The notes beneath the pieces were generated by a model. It was not told the origin of the DNA and did no database searches. It saw nothing but the letters and a program-made list of their open reading frames with translations. A stretch of 64,000 nucleotides of DNA. Source: Platerodrilus igneus (lineage: Eukaryota; Arthropoda; Insecta; Coleoptera; Lycidae). The stretch spans positions 834,001-898,000 of the forward strand of contig JARFIW010000961.1 in the NCBI GenBank assembly GCA_036346225.1. The letters are read 5' to 3'. The stretch's first letter is position 1; each line of letters starts with the position of its first letter. The position numbers were made by a program, and so were the translations under genes. Shown piece after piece: positions 11,628 through 22,404 of the stretch.

Positions 11628-12499
11628 GTATTTTATAGATTACAATAAAGAAAAATACATTGTGTGTTTCATTTCACATTACTCCCGATTTAATAACTAC
11701 GTAATCTCAGTTTACAGAACGGTGTAAAACAATTTTTGACTTTTAATCTGAGTGCATATTTTGAATAGATGCTCTCATTTTTTTGCGATTAAAGTTAGAA
11801 ATGCATTTCAAATAGATGCTTTCATATTTTTTGCAATTGAAATTAGAAATGCATGTGATCTAAAATTGCAGAGTTGCCTTCAGTACGTAACTATGGAAAT
11901 GCAAACGCTGAAGAAGCATTAGACTAGACTATCGTTGACAAGAAAAAAAGCTGTCTGACATGGGTTGAATTTTTTGCTGTTCTTGTTGTTTAATATCTTT
12001 ATATATACTCAAAATATGTGTGTGTGATAATCGCTTAATCTTTATTGTCAAGTTGTAGTTGTGTTCTATAGAACAAATCAAAAATGAAAACTTTTGCTAA
12101 AATTACCCTTGTCAGGAAAGAATAATGATAGTGGTTAGGTTAAAATTATTGAGTAGTTTATAGTCAATCCAAATGAAGTGCTGGAAAAAAATTGTTTACT
12201 CCGTGAGCAGATCCACCAATTGCAACGTTAGCATATATTTCAATACATTTATTTCTAGTTTTTTTTGAAGTTTGAGCATTTCATAAATTTCCTAGTTTAT
12301 ATATTTCTTGCAGATAAACTGAGTTCGCGATTTAATAACTACGACTTGTTATTCTTTAAAAGCGAGAATGAGAAAATTGGTGCAGTCAGTCTGTCTATCT
12401 GTTTGTCTGTGTTTGGCAAATCTTTCGAGATATCTGTACAATTTATTAAATGTTGTAAAACCAGTAAAGAACTATTGCGTTGATCAATTATAATTGCTT

Positions 12500-12780
12500 T
12501 CAGGGTTGAGAGTCCCATTCGTGCTGTCTGAGTTTAATTGTTTTTTCTGCAGACATCAGCATTAAAGATTTCTTACTGACTACAATAATAATACAGACAC
12601 AATCTTTTCTATTGTTTTTTATTATTATCAAACCATTCTCTTTATAACAAAGTATTTTGTTTTGCACATTGCAGACTATTATTGCCGTGCCTATAACATT
12701 TTGCAATAGATAGGTTTCCATCCATTTCTTCTTTTCTAGACCCTTCACACACACTTCTTCACCGGGCCGGATAATTTGCT
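12500..12780 (-). pseudogene. Truncated unnamed-protein copy, mirror of 63-300
   Basis: The minus strand reads CVKGLEKKKWMETYLLQNVI and then loses the frame at the same internal deletion as the left-arm copy. It is a tandem partial duplicate of the gene at 12799-13365. Confidence 0.5.
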
Positions 12781-12798
12781 TCGGCTAACATTGTAAAA

Positions 12799-13365
12799 TT
12801 ATATTAAAATAAATAATACAGACATGATCTTTCTATTGTTTTTATTATTATCAAGCCATTCTTTTAATAACAAGGTATTTTGTTTTGCACATTGCAGATT
12901 ATTATTGCTGTGTCTACAACAATGGATGTTATATTTTAAACGGTTGTTGATTTTTAACTCCGATAGCTTAGGACAACCTAGTGCAAGCATATCAGTTACA
13001 ACGTTTTGCATTAGATAGGTTTCAATCAATTTCTTCTTTTTTAGACCCTTCACAAATACTTCTTCACCGGGTCGGATAATTTGCTTCAAATAAAACGCTA
13101 TATATGATAGCACCATTCCAGCCGTTAAAGATTCATTCCAAGAAAGACCATGAATATTCCTTGTCACCCAGTCGTTATGTTTTATATGATCTGGGCTCAA
13201 ACAACTAGACTGCATTGGCAGTTTAAAAATTTGATGCCAAACAACACCTTCCAACAAGTCCAAAACCGCAATTTCTTTGCACACAAACTCGTTTTTCTTG
13301 TATTTAAATCCCTGAATATCAATTATATAGATGTTTGTATGTAAATATATGCAGTAAACTTCGAC
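12799..13365 (-). CDS. Polinton-linked protein of unnamed arthropod family
   Basis: This is the best-preserved copy. The frame is open upstream of the first Met (13284) to about 13365 and begins with IYIIDIQGFKYKKNEFVCKE, matching the start of a family I recognise from arthropod mobile DNA. It continues with a WVTRNIHGLSWNE block, EEVFVKGLKKKKLIETYL, LALGCPKLSEL, a Cys-His-rich stretch (IHCCRHSNN) and a final Cys-Ala-x-x-Asn and LLKEWLDNN. No ATG is visible in frame before the DIQGF block, so the true start may lie in another exon. An early Asp (DIQG) and a VKG-x-x-K block hint at an RNase H/exonuclease-like fold, which is only a guess. It sits just outside the right arm, and broken copies sit at the arm ends and beside PolB, which ties it to the Polinton. 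Confidence 0.55.
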   Translation of the reverse strand, partial: VEVYCIYLHTNIYIIDIQGFKYKKNEFVCKEIAVLDLLEGVVWHQIFKLPMQSSCLSPDHIKHNDWVTRNIHGLSWNESLTAGMVLSYIAFYLKQIIRPGEEVFVKGLKKKKLIETYLMQNVVTDMLALGCPKLSELKINNRLKYNIHCCRHSNNNLQCAKQNTLLLKEWLDNNKNNRKIMSVLFILI

Positions 13366-13600
13366 TAATTAAATTAATATTAGGAGCAATCTCCTTATAT
13401 AGCAGATTACCACCATCTGCGTACTTTGTTAACCCACTTTTCAACCTATCACAAGAGTGAACACATTTTGAATTGAAACCGGCCCATGTGTATTTGCAGC
13501 CTCTAAATATAAATAAAAAACACAAATCAGAATCCACTTTAATTAAACACAATTGACTTGAATGCGATATTTTGCATCTGTCATACTTTATAACTTCTCG
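13366..13600. other. No supported gene
   Basis: A 77-codon minus-strand frame at 13319-13552 overlaps the start of the preceding gene in another frame. It could be an upstream exon but matches nothing I know. Confidence 0.3.
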
Positions 13601-13609
13601 CTAGAAAAC

Positions 13610-13905
13610 CGAATTCAAAACAGCTACACACATTTTTCTCTGCACTTACATTTTTCAACATACGTGTGTTTTGAAGTATGTTTCATTGAAAGTAATATAA
13701 AGCCGATCCTAATTCAAAACAGGCACACAAGTATTTTACATTGAAAGTATATAAGAATTCATGTTTTCACAACTATTTTACATTGAAATGTTTTCACAAC
13801 TATTTTACATTGAAATTATATAAGGCCGATCCTAATTCAAAACGGTGCACGTGTATTTTACATATGGAAAATACGTCTGAACACGTTTTGAATTAGGAGC
13901 GGCCC
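13610..13905. repeat. Hairpin-forming interspersed repeat cluster
   Basis: A unit like gccgatcctaattcaaaac + g(g/t)gcac + gtattttacattgaaa recurs at about 13610, 13697 and 13831, with the last tail also at 13778-13812. The last unit is followed by its own inverse: ggccgatcctaattcaaaac at about 13833 pairs with gttttgaattaggagcggcc at about 13885-13904, and the aaaatac parts also pair, giving arms of about 35 bp. It may be a MITE or a foldback remnant. A related piece with a similar cggtgcacgcgtat core occurs in the left arm at 2090. Confidence 0.6.
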
Positions 13906-13917
13906 TACCCCACTACT

Positions 13918-14700
13918 GATGTAGCCGTATTAGCATCTAGCAAGGAATAGTTAGAAGCAGCTCTTAATGAAATGAAAACAGTACTAACAGAGGTATGAAA
14001 TTTACAAAAGTGAAGCAAAGTACTTGTATGTAAAGGAGAGGTAAAAAAGTCAAAAACCATAATACAGATAGGAAACAAGAATTTACAAAAGGTTATTGAT
14101 ATCTGCTACCTAGGAAGTCAAATAACATAAAAGTAGAAAAGCGAAAAGATATAAAATAAAGATTAGCTCAAAGCCGTGCTGCGTTTAACAAGAAGAAGCA
14201 ACTACTAAGTTCAAAGACAACACGCATAGAAGCAAGTAAAATGTTGCAGAAAGGACATATGCGCAGCAATAAACTATACGGCTGTGAAGCGTGTACGGTA
14301 GAAGAGTCAAACATGAAAAGATAGAAGCCTTTAAAATGTGGTGCTAAAGACTAATGATGAAGATATGGTGGACAGACAAAATTAAGAACACACAGGTTCT
14401 AGAAATAGTAGGGAAAACAGTAAAAAATAGAAGAGATAGGATGGTAGGACACATACTAAGGCATAAGAAATTGAGGAGGAATATATAAAAAGCAGAGAAA
14501 AGAAAAAAGAGAGGTATAGGTAGAACTAGATTAGGCTATTGTACACAGATGTAGTGTTATGGGAATTTTATGGAAACGTGTAGGTTGGTTCAGAATAGAA
14601 ATCACTGGAGATACGGCTATCAGTTCCAAGACAGAAATCTTAATGATGCAAAAGTAAGTGCACTTAAACCTGATGATTATCGTAAACAACTACAAGTGTT
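13918..14700 (+). pseudogene. LINE reverse transcriptase C-terminal remnant 1
   Basis: The readable pieces are scattered over three frames. They are DVAVLASSKE then LEAALNEMKTVLTE (the segment after the YADD box), IQIGNKNLQKVIDICYLGSQ (the family's FKYLGSxIT block), AAFNKKKQLLSSK, KLYGCEACTVEE (usual ALYGSETWTL), EAFKMWC and DRMVGHILRHKKL. This order is that of the RT thumb and C-terminal region of RTE/Jockey-like non-LTR retrotransposons. No endonuclease or catalytic YADD is present. There are many stops and shifts, so this is an old truncated copy. Confidence 0.75.
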
Positions 14701-14884
14701 GGTTTTGCAATATTCACAACGTAAGTTGATCGTGCGAAAGGAGTAATTGGAAAACGATTAATTCGGCAAGTGTTTAAGTGGTAGGGAAAGTTGATAGCCG
14801 TCAGGTTGCTTAACCCTCTTTGCGTATCACTGATTATAGGTAAAATAGCGTATATTTTTAGAAAACAATAGAAAAAAAAAACTG

Positions 14885-15240
14885 CAAAAGATATTAAAAA
14901 AGATTAGCACTAGACCATGCTGCACTTAACATAAAAAGCTAGAGTATGTTCGAGGACAACAAACATAGAAACAAAGAAAAGATTGCTAAAAGCGTATGTG
15001 TGCAGCACATCACTATACGACTGTGAAACGTGGACAGTAGAAGAAGGGGAAAGGAAGAATAGATACCATCGAAACGAGGTGCTACATACACATATTGAAG
15101 ATATCATGAATACACAAAGTAAAGAACAAAAAAGTGCCGGAAATGATAGTGTCACAGATAGTAAAAGATGTAGGCTTTGAGAATTTCCGAGAAATGCGTA
15201 GGTTAGTTCAGAATAGAGAATAATGGAGGTACTCGTTTAA
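14885..15240 (+). pseudogene. LINE reverse transcriptase remnant 2
   Basis: This is a second partial copy of the same RT tail. One frame reads LLKAYVCSTSLYDCETWTVE, matching the YVWSVALYGSETWT block, and the end resembles the VQNR...WRYS segment of remnant 1. It lies about 200 bp downstream in the same orientation, so it is either a tandem duplicate or a second insertion. Confidence 0.6.
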
Positions 15241-16168
15241 CCAGTTCTAGGAGTGAAAACCCAATGACGATGATGATAAAACGTATTTATTTAAATTATA
15301 TAATAGAATTATCTATACCTTTTATTCCCTTCAATTACTAAATGCTCAAAAATGCACCTTCTCCACAGCATTGGCTACAAAAGCATAAATAGCATAACTA
15401 TTTGTGTTCGTTCGGTAGGCAGGCTGCAGTCTAGACCTTTGCCGGCTGGTTTGTAGAATATAGTGGCGGAACACTGTAAACGTAAGATTTTTTACTTATT
15501 TTCAATTTTAAAAACTTATCTAGAACCTTTTATAACATTTAAATTTCGATCGTCAAATTTTATTATTTAGAAAACACTAATCAATGTAGAAGTAAATACT
15601 GTGTTTATTCTCTGAAAGTAGCACAAAGTCACAAATAACGCTAAATAGACTAAAACTTGCTGTCATCCGTTCTATAGCATTTTAGATTTATAAAACTTTA
15701 TTTCGATGTAATACTTTAGCTACAAATAATCAACGCTGTAAAAATAGAAAAATCAAGCTTTTCGTACTATGTATTGAATTAGGTTTTGATAATAAATTCA
15801 ATATTTTAAGAATACTGTCATTATAGTGACGTATTGAATTATTCATTTTTTTCAGGATCTATTCTTGGGAAAGGTAGTCGCATACTTCAGTTCGTTCAGT
15901 CGATGTTACTACCAACGGGTTAGTTCTCTAGGGATAGTATTATTCCTCGAAGAGTGCGACCCTTATTCAAGGTTCTCGGCAAATACAAACATTGATTGAG
16001 AATTCTTTTATTGTGCTACGTGGTTACTAAAAGTTCAATCAGTTTGGGTTTTTCAGTGCAAATATTTAAAGCAAGTAACATGTGCTTGAATATACTTTGA
16101 AAAGCATTATAAATTATTGGATTTGTTTTGCCAGAATGCAGCACCAATAGTTTATTTATGTTATAAGT
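15241..16168. other. No gene seen
   Basis: This is AT-rich DNA with no convincing frame, repeat or motif. Confidence 0.5.
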
Positions 16169-16560
16169 CTAAAACACAGTTATACAGTGACTACGAAATG
16201 CTAACAAAGTTTTAGCTGATACTAAATCAGTGCTAGCCAATCGTTCTAATACCTGAGTGCAGAAACAAGCTTCGTAACGAATTTCATCCCGAATTTGTGT
16301 CTGTATTCGCGTAATTTTTTTTTTACCTTTTCGTAGCCAATCATAGCATGCAGATAGTAGTGATTGAGCCGTTCTATGAGCCTGCATTTTCTTTTTAAAC
16401 GCTTTCCAACCGTCAAACCCCCTTCGTTACCAATTATCACATTTTGCGTTGAAATAAAGCCAACAGGGTTTGCAATAAACATCACCAAGTGTTCTAGAGT
16501 AAACAACTACCTTTCAACTAAACCTCAAGTAGATTTTACTCTAATAACCTATCGAAAACT
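16169..16560 (-). other. Possible decayed coding stretch, unidentified
   Basis: Two overlapping minus-strand frames (16246-16506 and 16169-16387) look like one frameshifted protein. Readable blocks are ISTQNVIIGNEGGL, VGKRLKRKCRLIERL and then RYEACFCTQVLERLASTDL. I recognise no family and cannot exclude chance. Confidence 0.2.
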
Positions 16561-16714
16561 TCCATCATTTTGAATAAAGTAATTGAAAATCAACCATTTG
16601 GGTGTGAAAATGGTACTTAGTAGGGTATTTGTACCGGCTCTATTCCCACATTTCCTCCAGAATCCCACATTTCCTCACACATCTGGACCAAATTTACATG
16701 TAAATTACCATAAG

Positions 16715-16910
16715 GAGAAAATGTGGAGTTGAATCTCCTAGGAGGAAATGTGGAGATGAATCTCCTAGGAGGAAATGTGGAGATGTAAATTCCCATAAGG
16801 AAGAAATATGGAGATGAATCTCCTAGGAGGAAATGTGGAGATGTAAATTTCCATAAGGAGGAAATGTAGAGATGAATCTCCTAGGAGGAAATGTGGAGAT
16901 GAATCTCAGT
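16715..16910. repeat. Minisatellite, 27- and 31-bp units
   Basis: Two related units alternate: gaatctcctaggaggaaatgtggagat (27 bp, with the palindrome ctcctaggag) and a longer form with gtaaatttccataaggagg. About seven units are present. The flank at 16640-16715 carries the inverse words ccacatttcctcc, so a foldback is possible. Confidence 0.85.
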
Positions 16911-16959
16911 TTTCTTTGACTAGTCATTTCCACCCACGAGATAAACCTATCTTACATTT

Positions 16960-18345
16960 TCATCTTTCGAGATAAATGAGCATCCTCATTTCATCCAACA
17001 TCTGGACCAAATAGTTTCTTTCGAATATCTATTTTTTCATCTTTCGAGATAAACCTATCTTGTTTGGTATCAATTAATATTAGATTTTTCTCAGCTACCT
17101 GAATTTCTAAGAATTTTTTTAGATAGCATCACCCCCCCAGGGAGCTAACCACATTTTAAGATTTTTTACCGCTAACATTCTGAACCAAATAGTTTTCTTC
17201 GACTAGCCATTGCATCTTTCGAGATAAACCTATCTTGTTTGGTATCAATTAAAATTAGATTTTTCTCAGCTACCTGAATTTCTAGGAATTTTTATAGATA
17301 ACGTCATCCCCCCAGGGAGCTACTCTCATTTTAAGATTTTTTTACCGCTAACATTCTGAACCAAATAGTTTTCTTCGACTAGCCATTGCATCTTTCGAGA
17401 TAAACCTATCTTGTTTGATATCAATTAATATTAGAATTTTCTCAGCTACCCGAATCTCTAGGAATTTCTTAGATTGCATCATCCCCCAGGGAGCAACCCT
17501 CATTTTAAGATTTTCTGCTGGTACCGATTTCTGACCGTCCTTGTAAATTTTTTAGACGTACGACACATTAAACTAACCTAAAATTTTACGTAGAATCCGA
17601 ATCTGCAAACAGATTTGAAATAGGACCGCTTCTTACAAAGTTACACTTTAAAGTCCTAAACTTTTAAATTTTGCTCTGCTCTATAAGCAAACCTAGAAAA
17701 TAGTTTTCTTCGACTAGCCATTGCATCTTTCGAAATAAACCTATCTTGTTTGGTATGAATTAATATTAGATTTTTCTCAGATACCTGAAGTTCTAGGAAT
17801 TTCTAAGATTGCATCATCCTCCAGGGAGCAACCCTCATTTCAAAAATTTTTGCTGGTAGCGATTTCTGACCGTCCTTATAAATTTTCTTAACCATGCGAC
17901 ACATCAAATTAGTCTAGAATTTTACGCAAAATTCGAATCTGCAAACAGATTTAAAATCCGACCATCCCTTACAAAGTTACACTTTAAAGTCCTAAACCTC
18001 TAAATTTTGCTCTTTGCTCTATAAGCAAACCTAACAAATAGTTTTCTGCGACTAGTCTTTGCATCTTACGAGATAAATCTATATTGTTTGGTATAAATAA
18101 TATTAAATTTTTCACAGCTACCCGAATTTCTAGGAATTTTTTAGATAGCATCATCCCCCAGGGAGCTACCTTCATTTTAAGATTTTTCGCTGCTAGTCAT
18201 TTCTGGCCGTCCTTATAAATTTTTTAGACATACGACACATCAGACTAACCTAGAATTTTACGCAGAATTTGAATCTGCAAACACATTTAAAATCTGACCA
18301 CCTCTTACAAAGTTACACTTTTAAAGACTCCCAAACCTCAAAATC
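16960..18345. repeat. Tandem satellite-like array, forward orientation
   Basis: The recurring core ttcgagataaacctatcttgtttggtatcaattaatattaga is followed by an agctacctgaatttctaggaattttt block, a gcatcatcccccagggagct block and ttttaagattttttaccgct. Core starts near 17040, 17218 and 17394 give a 176-178 bp period. From 17394 to 17728 and 18066 the period is 334-338 bp, because the longer unit adds a gatttctgaccgtcctt...acaaagttacactttaaag module. The same family appears inverted at 23095-23600 and as a single degraded unit at 21120-21290. Confidence 0.85.
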
Positions 18346-18984
18346 TTTGCATGCTTTAAACAACCATTTCCCGAGAAATCTAAAACGGCGGGGGTTTTAG
18401 AAATGAGTTCTTTATAAGCCATAAGTGTTTAATATTTAAAACCATTTTCAAACAGTAATGTACTGTTTATATTCAAAACCGCGGCTTTTAAAAATTTTAA
18501 ACAATTATCAATTTCTGGTTTAACAATTTCCTAATTACTAAGTACGTCACAAATAATTATATGCTTAATCCTAAATATGTACTTTGGAAAATACATTTTG
18601 CTTCCAAAACTAATTGCTTTGCGATTATGTGAAGTACACGTGAAAGCAGTATAGACCTTTCTCTTTATTAATTATATTACTGACTATATGTTTGAGAAAT
18701 ACAAGAAATATATTTCAATGTCGTGGATTAGAAAATTCACGTATAATTGCTTGTAGATTATTAATAACACAATGTACTTTCTATTACGTCTTCGACTACG
18801 TATTTAGGGAAATGCAAACTTCATTTTTAAAAGTGTATATCTTTTCCAAACAAATGCGTTAATCACAGAGGGAAAGTATGCTGAATGCAAGACAATTAAT
18901 AGCAATTTAATGCGGTTTACTGACATACCTTAATTGTTTGTACAAGGAAACACAATAAAATATATACAAGTATAGCAACTATCT
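18346..18984. other. No gene seen
   Basis: I see no supported frame, repeat or motif in this stretch. Confidence 0.5.
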
Positions 18985-20105
18985 TATATATTTGTGCCCT
19001 CCATGCATAGGTTGCTGTACTACTAGGAATGATGTACCTTTTGTCATCCTCGCTCGACAAACTAATTTTATGAATTAATTGGGTATAAAGTCGGCGTTTA
19101 CATAGTTTCGTTTAAGACCTCGTACATATTTTCCAGATTACTAGAAGATGTTATAACCATATTTTTTGTGTTAAAAGAAACTCTGACACTCCATCGTCGA
19201 CACTGGTGTTTTTTATGCGATAGCTAGCCATGCGGTTGTTAAACGCTGTGCTAACCATTTCTACACTATCTTCGCCAGTAGCGGTTTTTCCAGGTATAGG
19301 AAGCACAGCAAGAGTTGCATTTAAAAACGTTTGCAGGTACCATTTTAGTACAAAAAAAAATCCGCACTATAGGACTTTGGTGAAACTTGTAAGCGAACTA
19401 ACTTATAAACTAAAAAGTTTACTCTTGCGTAGTTGCTTTATGCTCCCTATAGAATGCAAACCGATGGTTTCCGAAGACATCCGAACGATATTAAGGGTTC
19501 AGCGGGGAACTAAATGACATCATCTTTTGCCAATCCTTGCTGCTAGTCCAGTACATCTAGCACCAATGCATGCACCCGGTTCGCATGGTCGTTGCTGCGA
19601 ATGCAGTTAGTAGAAACACCAAAAACGTCTTCCATGTTATACGAATCAACAATCGCATCGCTTGGATATTAAAAATTCGAAAGGGTTGTAGCACGCGCAC
19701 ACAAATTGGCTGCAAGTCGTGCTGTAGAAGATGCAGTGCTACTATAAACAAAAGTTTAATAAAACACTTTAAACCTTTTCTAAGGGTATACCAAACTTGT
19801 TGTCTACAAAATACTTACTAATAAAGCAATTTAATTTTAAATAACTTCTACGTCATATTTTAGGAAATGTGAGGCTTGAATATTTTCCTTGGAAACAATC
19901 AAAGTTTGCCGAATACACTCGAAGAGTGCATAAGCGCAGTCACTAAACCAATTAGCATTAATAACGAGTATTCTGTGCTTTTGTAGGTTGTTCATTTCCT
20001 AGAACCAAATCTTCCGCATAGCCGTCGGTAAGTACTCGATATCGCCCAAATAGAGAATTAAATGCTCGATGTCTGTCAACTTCCGATTCCCCCGTAAAAG
20101 GTAGA
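18985..20105 (-). pseudogene. Unknown protein X, copy A, interrupted
   Basis: Two minus-strand pieces match copy B (21501-21764). The 5' piece (about 20105-20000) contains RHRAFNSLFGRYRVL, and the 3' piece (about 19115-18985) contains LYTQLIHKISLSSEDDKRYI. In copy B these blocks are contiguous, so about 0.9 kb was inserted between them here. The inserted part (19150-20000) carries two plus-strand frames of 95 and 83 codons with no recognisable motif. The two copies agree better at residue level than their random flanks, which argues for a real coding sequence. Family unknown. Confidence 0.4.
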
Positions 20106-20829
20106 ATAAAACTCGGTCAATCATCCATCTAACTTATACTTCGACCCGCTACCGTTCTGATAATTTCCGAACATTTTTCAAACGACAATGGTCTCAGAAT
20201 TTTTAAATTTCTGAGGGATCTATAAGTCGTGATCAATTACACGTTCGAGCTACGGGTAAATTAACATATTTTATAGTAACAGTGCGCTGTATAATACATG
20301 CATACCCCTTCTCTGCGCTACTGCTATTCTTGTAGCTACTTGAAAAAGTCAGTCACCTTTTTTACTGCTAGGATTGCTGCAAAGCACCATTCTATACTTT
20401 GTTTAAAAATATAGCACATCGCGCATTTTTTTGTCTAATAATTAAATTTTGCTCATGTAGGCTTTTACACTTTTGCATATTTAAAGAGCTAATACGATCG
20501 ATTAACCACTTTCGATTATTATAACGGGAACCACCATACATTCCTTGAATCTAACGATCCCATGGGCTTCCACACACTAACACCTAACGAATCTTTCCTA
20601 CTATTTGTTAAACAAAAACTACCGGCATTACCATGTCCGTTTGCGGACGTAAGCAGATGTTTGTGGATGTGTACGAGAATATGTAACCATTTACATTAAT
20701 CAGTCTAAGCTATTTTATTTAGTCCACGAAAACGACTATTTTTCTAAACCACAATTAATAATTGCCTTTATAGGTTTAACATTTCTACCATTTCCCAATG
20801 ACTGGTGCTACGTACATGGAAACTTTAAT

Positions 20830-20940
20830 TTCTTATTGGAGAGAATCCTTATTCTCCCACGCACTGTTGCGTAGTTGCATGCTCACCCCTTTTGGGAATA
20901 TATGCTCGTTATAGGTTGTAGGACACTTGGTTTTACTTAA
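20830..20940 (-). pseudogene. Unknown protein Y, fragment A
   Basis: The minus strand reads PTTYNEHIFPKG then MQLRNSAWENKDSLQ. The same block occurs at 22033-22345 (minus) and its first half at 23000-23085 (plus). It lies upstream of protein X copy A on the same strand, as fragment B lies upstream of X copy B. Confidence 0.4.
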
Positions 20941-21119
20941 CTACACTTTGTGAGACTTTTTTAATTTTTTTAATCGGGTCTTTCTAGCCTACAATACAGT
21001 AGGACTTGGCTTTTGTACCAACGAATTCTAATATTAGACCCCCATTAAAGTTGTCTTTGAATTTCCCTACAACTTTTTTGTTGACAAGCGGTATATTGTA
21101 TTTATTATATGCGGGGTAG

Positions 21120-21290
21120 TCACTCTTTTAAGATAAATATATCTTTTTTGGTATCAACTAATATTAGATTTTTCTAGGGAGCCCAAACCTGTAAATAGAT
21201 TTTAAATAGGACCACCCCTTACAAAGTCACGCTTTTTAAAGGCCCAAATCTCTAATTTTTACCCATCTTTATTTAACTACATCTTTAAAG
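21120..21290. repeat. Isolated unit of the 17-kb satellite family
   Basis: The core aagataaatatatcttttttggtatcaactaatattaga is followed by a shortened linker and a ggaccaccccttacaaagt module. Orientation is the same as the 17-18 kb array. It is degraded and incomplete. Confidence 0.6.
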
Positions 21291-21500
21291 CCCTTTTTTT
21301 GCTACCCAAGACATATGCTTTAACCATCCATCTCCCTAAAAATCTAAAAACCGCTGTGTTCCGCGAACACCACATGAAGGTAACACGTATACTCTGTCAA
21401 CCAGGATAGAAACAGGAAGGATTTGGAAGGTGGGCAAAGAACTTAAAAATTATGGAATCTTAAAACTAATATATACAATAAATTTACAAAATCTATACAA

Positions 21501-21764
21501 CTATCTTAGATTTATATCTTTATGCCCCCCATACGTATGTTGATGTGCTCCCGGGATGACGTTACGCTTGCCATCTTTCCTCGATAAACTAATTTTATTA
21601 ATAAGCTGCGTGTACAAATCGTATTTTTTACTCCGGATACATACGCCGGCAAGTACACGATACCATCCAAAAAAAGAATTAAATGCTTGGTGACTGTTAA
21701 CATCCGCTCCCTCGTGTACGCCCAGACACATCCCAGCCCATGCGCACCCCTTGCCCATGCGCAC
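21501..21764 (-). pseudogene. Unknown protein X, copy B
   Basis: The frame contains NSHQAFNSFFGWYRVLAG, then LYTQLINKISLSRKDGKRNV and AHQHTYGG to a stop near 21501. The homologous copy A at 18985-20105 has the same blocks with substitutions, so both derive from a common coding ancestor. The 5' part runs into a 15-bp minisatellite (21735-21815), which gives a false AHGQG-like repeat in one frame. I do not recognise the family. Confidence 0.4.
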
Positions 21765-21815
21765 CCTTGCCCATGCGCACCCTGACCATGCGCACCCTGC
21801 TCATGCGCACCCTTC
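21735..21815. repeat. Minisatellite gcccatgcgcaccct
   Basis: Five tandem units of about 15 bp (catgcgcaccct + tgc) are much more GC-rich than the surroundings. Confidence 0.9.
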
Positions 21816-22032
21816 TCTGTGCGACTGATATTTCGTGGTGACGTCACAGCCTTTTGTAAATAAAAAGCAATGTAATACTATTCTAAAATTTTTATTCTGA
21901 CATACATAACAAAATTTAAAAATATTTAATACCAAGAATGGAGTCGTTTAAACTTAAATTTAATACAAAGTTATACACAGAAAACAGTTCTTTCTTTATG
22001 TTTGTTTGGAGTGGTTTTAATTTTATCTAATT

Positions 22033-22345
22033 TTATTCGCAGCTTTCGAATTGTAAAATGTACCAAAGTTTGCCTCTATATAAAAAGTCTTTGATTCCAC
22101 CGACAACCAGATCCATTCCTTCGTGTAATTCTTGCAGCTTGTGACATTCTTTTAATCGCAGCTTTCCCATTATGTTCTGCATACGTATCTGTTTAGCTTG
22201 ATCGACTTCTTCTTGTCGGTATTGGAGGAAATCCTTATTTTCCTACTCACTATTACGTAGTTGTATGTCCACCAGTTTTGGGAATATATGGTCGTTATAC
22301 GTTGTAGGGCCCTCGGTTTTAAATGATCCGAAAGGTTCTTTACTA
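22033..22345 (-). pseudogene. Unknown protein Y, C-terminal part (fragment B)
   Basis: The minus strand is readable from LPSKEPFGSFKT through TTYNDHIFPKLVDIQLRNS, one stop, then a helix-like charged stretch (YRQEEVDQAKQIRMQNIMGK) and LHEGMDLVVGGIKDFLYRGK to a natural-looking stop at 22033-22035. Only one internal stop over about 100 codons suggests recent coding function. The first third is shared, on the opposite strand, with 23000-23085. I recognise no family. Confidence 0.45.
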
Positions 22346-22404
22346 GGCAAGTCCAGTAGAGGAGAAAGACAGTCAAGATAAAATAAAAATCTTACACAAG
22401 TGCT

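Larger units (their letters stand above)
9691..12857. repeat. Right arm, copy R2
   Basis: This is the mirror image of 1-3300 and is followed by the mirror of the truncated gene piece at 63-300. It holds an interrupted (AT)n tract at about 11541-11626, the 265-bp direct repeat (about 10980-11250 and 11963-12228) and a PolB tail on the minus strand. The reading frame at 12265-12483 and its mirror at 375-593 encode the same 72 residues with one difference. I treat that as arm identity, not as evidence for a gene. Confidence 0.8.

Noticed and set aside
1..13365. Complete, active Polinton
   Set aside because: No packaging ATPase, protease or capsid genes are seen, and PolB and integrase are broken.
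19230..19821. Two plus-strand frames of 95 and 83 codons
   Set aside because: No motif or second copy; they lie within the sequence that interrupts protein X copy A and may be chance.
21512..21847. Glycine/histidine repeat protein (AHGQG units)
   Set aside because: It is the translation of the catgcgcaccct minisatellite in one frame; the real signal downstream is in the frame of protein X.
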